Assembly: GCA_038233135.1 (NCBI GenBank)
Contig: JBBSMN010000063.1
Location: 1 to 14,104 of the forward strand
Length of the DNA stretch: 14,104 bases
Source of the DNA: JACCVL01 sp038233135
GTDB lineage: Bacteria > Actinomycetota > Actinomycetes > Propionibacteriales > Nocardioidaceae
Direction: 5' to 3'
Shown: one piece after another, positions 1 to 5,963 of the stretch
Layout: the number at the start of each line of letters is the position of its first letter
Numbering within the stretch: the first letter of the stretch is position 1
Notes under the pieces: generated by a model
What the model saw: only the letters and a program-made list of their open reading frames with translations
What the model was told of the DNA's origin: nothing
The model's database searches: none
Program-made: the position numbers and the translations under genes

Positions 1-770
1 CAGGACAGCTCGGAGACGTGCACGAGCCCGTCCACTCCACCGAGGTCCACGAACGCGCCGAAGTTCACGATCGACGACACGACCCCCTTGCGAACCTGGC
101 CCTTGCCAAGCTGGGTGAGGAAGTTCTGCCGGACCTCGCTCTGCGTCTGCTCCAGCCAGGCACGGCGGGACAGCACGACGTTGTTGCGGTTCTTGTCCAG
201 CTCGATGATCTTGGCCTCGATCTCGCGGCCGACGTACGGCTGGAGATCGCGCACCCGCCGCATCTCGACCAGCGACGCGGGCAGGAAGCCGCGCAGACCG
301 ATGTCGAGGATGAGCCCACCCTTGACCACCTCGATGACCGTGCCGGTGACGACCCCGTCTTCCTCCTTGATGTCCTCGATCGTGCCCCAGGCGCGCTCGT
401 ACTGTGCACGCTTCTTGGACAGGATCAGCCGACCCTCCTTGTCCTCCTTCTGGAGGACAAGGGCCTCGACCGCGTCGCCCAGCGCGACGACCTCGTGCGG
501 ATCGATGTCGTGCTTGATCGACAGCTCCCGCGAGGGGATGACCCCCTCGGTCTTGTAGCCGATGTCGAGGAGCACCTCATCCCGGTCGACCTTGACGATC
601 GTGCCGTCGACGATGTCACCGTCGTTGAAGTACTTGATGGTCTCGTCGATCGCGGCGAGGAACTCCTCGGCCGTGCCGATGTCGTTGACCGCCACCTGGG
701 GGGTGGACGCGGGGCTGCCTGGGCCGGTGTTGCTGGGAGCGGGAGGTGCTTCGATGCTGCTGGTCGTCAT
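1..770 (-). CDS. rpsA: 30S ribosomal protein S1, N-terminal part (cut by window edge)
   Basis: Ribosomal protein S1 binds mRNA on the small ribosomal subunit and helps translation initiation. My reading from the ATG at 770-768 begins MTTSSIEAPPAPSN and stays open to the window edge, giving about 256 codons. After a Pro/Ser-rich start of about 30 residues come two S1 (OB-fold) RNA-binding repeats, near residues 52-120 (DGDIVDGTIVKVDRDEVLLDIG) and 138-205 (GVVTGTVIEVVKGGLILDIG). A third begins near residue 222 (KGVVSSIVNFGAFVDLGG). Actinobacterial S1 usually has four repeats and about 480-500 residues, so roughly half is present. A GGAG (minus strand, 786-783) lies 12 nt upstream of the ATG, a rather long spacing. 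The gene diverges from the methyltransferase gene at 992. Family assignment is very secure. Confidence 0.97.
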   Translation of the reverse strand, partial: MTTSSIEAPPAPSNTGPGSPASTPQVAVNDIGTAEEFLAAIDETIKYFNDGDIVDGTIVKVDRDEVLLDIGYKTEGVIPSRELSIKHDIDPHEVVALGDAVEALVLQKEDKEGRLILSKKRAQYERAWGTIEDIKEEDGVVTGTVIEVVKGGLILDIGLRGFLPASLVEMRRVRDLQPYVGREIEAKIIELDKNRNNVVLSRRAWLEQTQSEVRQNFLTQLGKGQVRKGVVSSIVNFGAFVDLGGVDGLVHVSELS

Positions 771-917
771 GGGGTGGGTGATCTCCGGGGACAGGGAATC
801 GTGCCGAGCGCGCAGCGGCCCTTGTCCGCAGGAGGTGAGGGGCCCGCATTGGCGCGAGACGATCTTCTCGGTGCGAGCACGGCCTGCTCCATACGAGGTC
901 GCGCAGGCCACAGCGCG
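771..917 (-). promoter_or_regulatory. rpsA 5' leader with possible secondary structure
   Basis: This is the inferred untranslated leader of rpsA. It contains a short inverted repeat (CGAGA, 6-nt loop, TCTCG; 855-870). On the minus strand it also has CACCTCC (837-831), which resembles the 16S anti-Shine-Dalgarno end and is complementary to the GGAG in front of the start codon (786-783). Such pairing could mask the ribosome-binding site. No named leader motif is recognised, so the regulatory role is speculative. Confidence 0.25.
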
Positions 918-923
918 CCCGCT

Positions 924-953
924 AGTTTACGTGGCCGCGCCCGCGAGGGTCAA
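924..953 (-). promoter_or_regulatory. rpsA promoter, near-consensus -35/-10
   Basis: On the minus strand TTGACC (953-948) is followed after 18 nt by TAAACT (929-924). This fits the housekeeping actinobacterial pattern TTGAC-N17/18-TAnnnT very closely. The predicted transcription start is near 917, leaving a leader of about 147 nt before the rpsA ATG. A strong promoter suits a ribosomal protein gene. The start site is inferred. Confidence 0.75.
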
Positions 954-978
954 TCGGCCGGACCTAGGTTGCCGCGGC

Positions 979-984
979 TAGCCT
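979..984 (+). promoter_or_regulatory. -10 element for a leaderless methyltransferase mRNA
   Basis: TAGCCT fits TAnnnT and ends 7 nt before the GTG at 992, so transcription would begin at or next to the start codon. No Shine-Dalgarno-like sequence precedes that GTG. Leaderless mRNAs are common in Actinobacteria. I see no good -35 hexamer, so the promoter is only suggested. Confidence 0.4.
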
Positions 985-991
985 CTGCCGG

Positions 992-1783
992 GTGGTGGAC
1001 GCTGCCGAGGCGGAGCGCGCGAACCGGGCCGACTGGGACGCGCAGGCCGATGACTACCAGGCCGAGCATGGCACGTTCCTGCGCGACGTCGGCCTCGTGT
1101 GGTGCCCCGAGGGCTTGGACGAGTCGGCCGCTCACCTGCTCGGTGACGTCACCGCGCTCGCCGGGGCGCGGATGCTGGAGCTCGGTTGCGGTGCCGCTCA
1201 GGGCGCCCGCTGGCTGGTGGCCCAGGGGGCCGAGGTCGTCGGCATGGACCAGTCGGTCGCGATGCTGCAGCACAGTCGACGCATCGACGCGGCCACCGGG
1301 GTCTCCGTGCCGGTCGCGGGGGGCACGGCCACGGCGCTCCCCCTCACCGACGGGGTGTTCGACCTGGCCTGCTCCGCCTTCGGTGCGCTGCCGTTCCTGG
1401 TGGACGTCGAGCCCGCACTGAGCGAGGTCGCACGGGTGCTGCGACCGGGCGGCCGCTTCGTCTTCGCGGTCACCCACCCGGCCAGGTGGATGTTCCGCGA
1501 CGACCCCACGGAGTCCGGGCTGCGGATCGAGCGGTCGTACTTCGACCGGGCTCCATACGTCGAGCGGGATCGGGCAGGGCGGGTGACCTACGTCGAGGCG
1601 CACCGCACCGTCGGTGACTGGGTCCGTGCGCTCAGCGCCACGGGCTTCGCGCTCGACGACGTGGTCGAGCCGGAGTGGCCACACGGGCACGATCGGGTGT
1701 GGGGCGGCTGGGGCCCGCTGCGTGGGCGGTTACTGCCAGGCACGGCGATCTTCTGCTGCACCCGACGATCCGAGCTCGGCTAG
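992..1783 (+). CDS. class I SAM-dependent methyltransferase
   Basis: This 263-residue protein transfers a methyl group from S-adenosylmethionine to an unidentified acceptor. It has a Rossmann-type methyltransferase core. Motif I, MLELGCGAAQG (residues 61-71), binds SAM. An acidic residue after strand 2 (GMDQS, D86) would contact the ribose. GVFDLACSAFGALPFL and the later ARVLRPGGRFVF are typical of the Methyltransf_11 group. The N-terminus (RANRADWDAQADDYQ) is typical of small soluble enzymes of this type, and there is no signal peptide or membrane segment. The start is GTG, with no ribosome-binding site but a -10-like hexamer 7 nt upstream. It diverges from rpsA and converges on the M36 peptidase gene, sharing 4 nt with it. 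Similar genes sit near rpsA in other actinomycetes, which suggests a conserved neighbour, but the substrate cannot be named. Confidence 0.88.
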   Translation: MVDAAEAERANRADWDAQADDYQAEHGTFLRDVGLVWCPEGLDESAAHLLGDVTALAGARMLELGCGAAQGARWLVAQGAEVVGMDQSVAMLQHSRRIDAATGVSVPVAGGTATALPLTDGVFDLACSAFGALPFLVDVEPALSEVARVLRPGGRFVFAVTHPARWMFRDDPTESGLRIERSYFDRAPYVERDRAGRVTYVEAHRTVGDWVRALSATGFALDDVVEPEWPHGHDRVWGGWGPLRGRLLPGTAIFCCTRRSELG

Positions 1784-1797
1784 CCCACTGGTGGGCT
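1782..1797. terminator. short inverted repeat at convergent gene ends
   Basis: AGCCCAC-TG-GTGGGCT is a 7-bp inverted repeat starting inside the methyltransferase stop codon and lying within the last codons of the minus-strand peptidase gene. Its position suits a bidirectional transcription end. The 2-nt nominal loop means the outermost pairs would do the work, and there is no T tract, so it is a weak candidate. Confidence 0.35.
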
Positions 1798-3666
1798 CAC
1801 CGTGGTCACCGCGGCCGCGGGTGGTGAGAAGGTCAGGTCGCCGGCGAACTGCGCCGAGTTGAGCAGCACCGAGCCGGGCGCCGCCGTCGCCGGGACCTTG
1901 GTCACCAGTCGGACCGAGTCGGTCACGTTGACCGCCACCGTGCCCCGGTCCCAGAGCACTGTGCGCGAACCCGAGCGGAAGGTGCCGCCGTCCGATGCCG
2001 ACACGAACCGCAGCCCGTCGGGCAGCGAGTCGGTGATGGCCGCGTTCTCCGACGGCTTGGGGCCGAGGTTGGTATAGGTCAGGTCGTAGACGATCCGCGA
2101 CCCGGCCTGCACCGACGCCGGCGCCTTCATCGTCATCGCCACCACCGGGTCACCCGGCGGGCGGGTGCCGGAGTCGAACGAGTAGACCTGCAGCTCCGCG
2201 GCCCGCACGGACTCGTCCCGGCTCGATGCCTGCTTGCAGTCGGTGGCGTTCAGCGGGTCGTTGTCCTGCTCCCCGGCGTACTGCGGCGTCCCGCTGCACT
2301 GGTTCTCCAGCGCGGTCAGCCGCACGTGCGTCGCCGCCGTGTCCGGGACGTCGAACTGCTTCAGCAGCAGGTCCGGTGCCAGCGGTCGCGGCAGCGTGCT
2401 GTCGAAGGCCGCCTGGCCGGCGGTCTTGCCGTCGGTGCTGTCGTAGATCGTCGTGTACGGCGACCCGGGGGTGTCGGCCGGCAGCGACGAGGAGCAGTCG
2501 CTGGTGACCGACTGGGTGCACGTCGCGATCGCGAAGTCCCGCAGGGCGGTGAACCGGCTGCCAGAGTCCTCGTCCGGCATGTTCGGGTCCTCGTCCTGGG
2601 CCGGGTCGGCGGGCCGCAGCATCGCGCTGACCTTGACCGACCGGACTGGCACCGGGTCATTGCCGGCAAGGTCCACGTTGACGAACGGATTCACCGCGTC
2701 GACGCTGACCCCGGCCGGGTTGGTTGCGGCCCAGTTGCTGGCCTCGGTGTCGTCGATCAGCCTGGTCGTGTTGATGCTCCCGGGCGAGGCGTTGTCCACC
2801 GAGGCGCCGCTGGAGACCGACGCCAGGTTGGTGGCCAGGTGCACGTTCTTGTCCACCACCTCGCCAGCACCGATGGTCGCCCGGAAGCGGGTGAACCCGT
2901 AGCCGTCGGCCTGGAACAGGAACCGGTACGTTCCCGGGACCAGCCGGAGGGTGCGCGGCAGCTGGGTGGAGTTGTCGGTGTCCGCGACCGGGGTGACTCG
3001 CGCCTCGTAGTTGCCGAGATACAGCGTGCCCGGCACCGCCGGGCCCCGGCCCGCGGAGGTGTACTCGTTGGACGACAGCCGCAGCGTGCCCTCGTTGGCG
3101 AACGGCGAGGTGTAGTCCGGAGTCGGCTGGTCGTCCTCGGTGCCGGCGGTGTCGGCGAACTCGCCGAAGCCGTGGCTGGCGAACACCTTGTTGAGCAGGG
3201 CTCGGTTCGCGCCGTTGAACCGCATCACGTCGGCTGCCAGGTAGGCGTCGCGGGCGGTGAGCATGCTGGATGCCGGGGGCTGCAGCAGGTAGGCGTCGAT
3301 GAGCAGCTGGATGTAGCGCCGGTTGCCGGGGCAGAACTGGGCCGGGCGTGGCGCCGACGGCGCGGCGTCGTCCTGGTTGCCCTCCGAGCACTGGCGCTGC
3401 AGGCCCTTGTTGCCCACCGGGTACTGCCCGTTGTACTTGTTGATCAGCGCCTGGCGGATGTCCCACATCACCGCGCTCCACGGCTCGCCGTCGGCGTGCA
3501 CCTCGGGACCGGTGAGGTCGTAGCCGAGGTCGCCGTACTGAAGCGGGTTGTTGCCGAGCGAGTAGTTGCGGATGCCGGTCTGCTTGTTGCCGGTGACGTA
3601 CGGACCCTCAACGTCGATGGCGGCGCCGGTGCGGTAGTTGTGCTCGAACAGGTACTCGAGGGCAAC

Positions 3667-3669
3667 CTA
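3667..3669 (-). other. in-frame amber (TAG) codon inside the M36 catalytic domain
   Basis: The minus-strand frame reads GGG GAG TCG TGG GGC GAC TAG GTT GCC. The TAG falls five codons after the zinc-binding Glu, where fungalysins have a hydrophobic residue (compare GEGWSDFFA). One base change from TTG (Leu) would explain it. The downstream frame stays open for 628 codons. The truncated product would keep all three zinc ligands but lose the rest of the catalytic domain and the whole C-terminal region. Confidence 0.9.
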
Positions 3670-5744
3670 GTCGCCCCACGACTCCCCCATCGACCCGGCC
3701 TGGAAGCCGGTCAGGTTGGCGTCCGGCCCACCGACCATCCGGTTGGAGATGGCGTGGTTGTACTCGTGCCCGACCACGGTCATGTCGTAGTCACCGTCGG
3801 TGCAGGGGGCGTAGAACGCGCCGGCAATCGGCTGGAACAGGTACTGGTTGGTGATGCCGGGGATGCCGTCCTGCAACGTGATCTGGTTGGCGTTGTCGCG
3901 GCCGAGGTAGCTCGGTGCGCCACCGCTGACGGCGCCGGCCTGCACGTTGCCGACCTCCGGGTCACCCTCGCCGCCGTTGGGCGACACGCCGCCTTGTGCC
4001 TGGTTGCCGAAGTTGCTGTCCTGCAGGTTGTAGTTCAGCTCGGTGAAGCCGAGGAAGTAGGACCAGTCATGCAATTGATTGTGGCTGGCGAACAGGCTTG
4101 TCACCGAGGCGAGGATGTCGTTGCCACCCGGTGTCAGCGACGCCGGGTTGCACTTGGTGTTGTTCCAGGTGTCGGTGAAGGCCTGCGTTCCCTGGTTGTC
4201 GAAGCCGTAGTGCCGGTTGGCGCTGGTCGGGCGCTGGCCGATCGGGCCCGGCGTCAGCGGCGAGCTCCACGCCTCCGCAGTGGTGGCGGCGTTGCCCTCG
4301 GTGGTGAACGTGGGGGTGTTGGTGCGGAAGTTGTAGTCCCACGGGCCGCGGGCGGCGAGGTTGTTCAGCGGCGTCGGCGGGTTCTGGCAAGCCGGGGTCA
4401 TCGCGGCCTGCACCCAGCAGCCGATCTGGCGGCTGTCGGTGATGTTGGTCGCGGAGAAGTTCAGGACGGGGTTGGCCAGGAAGTACTTCCACGCCGGCGG
4501 GTAGGGCACACCACCCTGCGGAGCGGCCTGGTCGCTGGCGCTGAACGTGCCTGCGTAGTTGCCGGGCGGGGTGAACGGCACTGTCGGGTCCTCGAAGGGG
4601 CAGACCTCGACGTAGTAGTCGCCAGCCGGGACACCACCGGTCGGGGTGTAGGTGACCGCCTCCGGACTCGTGCCGCTGTCCATGCTGGCGACGATGTTGC
4701 CGTTCGGCCCGCCGAAGCGCAGGTTCAGCACGATGTCGTTGGTCGCGATCGCGGTGCTCGCGGTCACCACGATCGACTGGGTCTGGTCGTCGACCGTGAA
4801 CGGCCCGTTGGTGCCACAGGCCGTCGCGGTGATTGTCCCCTGGAAGGCCTCGTTGTACGTCGACTCGTCGACCTGGTTGTGGCGGACGAGGATGTTCTTG
4901 TTGCCGGCGTCGACGAACGAGGTGACGGCAAGCGGGTCGCCGCCGGTCGCGTCGACGACGTTGGCCTCCCAGACGCGCCGGACGTCACCGTTGGGTGCCG
5001 GCAGTGCCCGGAGCCGGACCTGCTGCGGCTGGGCGAAGCCACGGGCCTCGAACACGGTGAAGCCGGTGCGCTGGTCGACCTGCACCTTGGAGATCGCGGA
5101 GTCGGGGACACTGCGTCCGACGTCGGCGGCCGCGGCCTGCCAGGCGTCGATCCTGCTGGTCCCGCCGCCAGTGATCCGCTGCGTCGTCGGCGCGAGCGAC
5201 GACGACACGTGGGCGATCTTGCCGTTCTTGAAACCGAGCGTGACCATGCCGTCAACGGCAGCCGCCACCCCGCCGAAACTCTGCCGCAACAGCACGGCGT
5301 GGCCTTTGCTCTGCGGCAGCGGGGGGTCGTTGACGACCTCGAGCTGGTTGACCTGGGTGCGCGTGAGGTTGAACAGGGTCCGGTGCCCACGCAGCCAGGC
5401 CTTCGCGGCGAAGACGGCGTTGCTCGACCCGTTGCCCCCCAGGAGACCGCGGCTCTTGATCAGCGACTCCGGGGTGCCGAAGTCGTTCCACCGGGCACGC
5501 GCGCCGAGCTCCTTGACCGCCTGCAGCTGTACCGAGGTGGGGGCGACGTCGCCGGTTCTGCGGTCCACATCCTCGACGCCACCCGGGGACCCGACGAAGG
5601 GAGCCGTGGCGTCGGCGCCGACACCGTCGACGGTCGGCACCGTTCCCGGCAGGTCGGCGGCACCAGCAGCGCCGCCGGGAACCAGGGCGAGCAGCAGGGC
5701 ACTAGAAGCGAGCACGGCCGTCGCAGCGGCTGCACGGGCAGACA

Positions 5745-5750
5745 GGGGGG
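5745..5750 (-). other. C6 homopolymer, probable -1 frameshift in signal-peptide codons
   Basis: The GTG at 5768 has the only good ribosome-binding site in the area but is out of frame with the peptidase body. Reading seven Cs instead of six here joins MTRHLVPP to a hydrophobic signal peptide in the peptidase frame. Without the shift, the GTG frame reads cysteine- and arginine-rich sequence that resembles nothing. The only long in-frame extension starts at TTG 5916 without a ribosome-binding site, upstream of the candidate promoter. Confidence 0.6.
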
Positions 5751-5842
5751 TACGAGGTGGCGAGTCACGGGCGTTGCCTTCCTGAGGCGGCGAGCGGAGC
5801 GACGCGACCGGGCGGGGGGTGCAGGCTGCCGAGGTCGAGCGA

Positions 5843-5872
5843 ACAGTAGGCACACGGTTGCGGGGAAGTCCA
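5843..5872 (-). promoter_or_regulatory. candidate promoter of the M36 peptidase gene
   Basis: On the minus strand TGGACT (5872-5867), 18 nt and TACTGT (5848-5843) fit the TTGACT-N18-TAnnnT pattern with one mismatch in the -35. The predicted start is near 5836, giving a leader of about 68 nt before the GTG at 5768. This placement argues against a start codon at 5916. Confidence 0.45.
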
Positions 5873-5926
5873 TACCTTGCGCGGGTTTGCTGCCTGTTCG
5901 GCCGGTTGACGCGCAATTCAACATTC

Positions 5927-5951
5927 GACCGACGGCGGATCCCCGTCGGTC
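5927..5951 (-). terminator. polA hairpin terminator
   Basis: GACCGACGG and CCGTCGGTC form a perfect 9-bp GC-rich stem with a 7-nt loop, beginning 12 nt past the polA stop codon. There is no clear T tract, as is common in actinobacterial terminators. It separates polA from the promoter region of the M36 gene on the same strand. Confidence 0.7.
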
Positions 5952-5963
5952 ACGGTGGGCGGG

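Larger units (their letters stand above)
1780..5768 (-). pseudogene. secreted M36 (fungalysin-type) metallopeptidase, interrupted by an amber codon and an apparent frameshift
   Basis: This is the remnant of a large secreted zinc endopeptidase. The likely start is GTG 5768-5766, preceded by AGGAAGG 8 nt upstream. It encodes MTRHLVPP, and after restoring one base in a C6 run it reads on into a good signal peptide (LSARAAAATAVLASSALLL, cleavage near AGA/AD). Further along lie an FTP-type propeptide (about 5200-5370), a beta-sandwich domain (about 4540-4850) and the M36 catalytic domain (about 4510-3150). The catalytic domain carries HEYNH at 3768-3754 and the third zinc ligand in GESWGD at 3687-3670. 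The next codon, 3669-3667, is TAG, yet the same frame continues as well-preserved M36 sequence (VALEYLFEHNY, then EPWSAVMWDIR). The C-terminal part has a carboxypeptidase-regulatory-like beta-domain (about 3060-2820), a galactose-binding/discoidin-like region (about 2820-2180) and a DUF11-like domain (about 2140-1830). No sortase signal or membrane anchor is seen. The restored length is about 1329 residues. Because reading is otherwise continuous, decay would be recent. Sequencing error or amber readthrough are the alternatives. Confidence 0.85.

Noticed and set aside
831..837. GGAGGTG on the plus strand as a ribosome-binding site
   Set aside because: No start codon with a meaningful frame follows at suitable distance; the region is the rpsA leader on the other strand.
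18..1421. A 467-codon plus-strand frame over rpsA and the methyltransferase
   Set aside because: It is antisense to rpsA and out of frame with the methyltransferase, with no family resemblance.
3667..3669. Amber codon read as pyrrolysine or another recoded amino acid
   Set aside because: Nothing in the window suggests recoding: TAG also ends the methyltransferase gene and the peptidase gene itself, and no structured element was noticed after the codon.
5769..5916. TTG 5916 as start of the peptidase
   Set aside because: It has no ribosome-binding site, lies upstream of the candidate promoter, and would add about 60 arginine-rich residues before the signal peptide.
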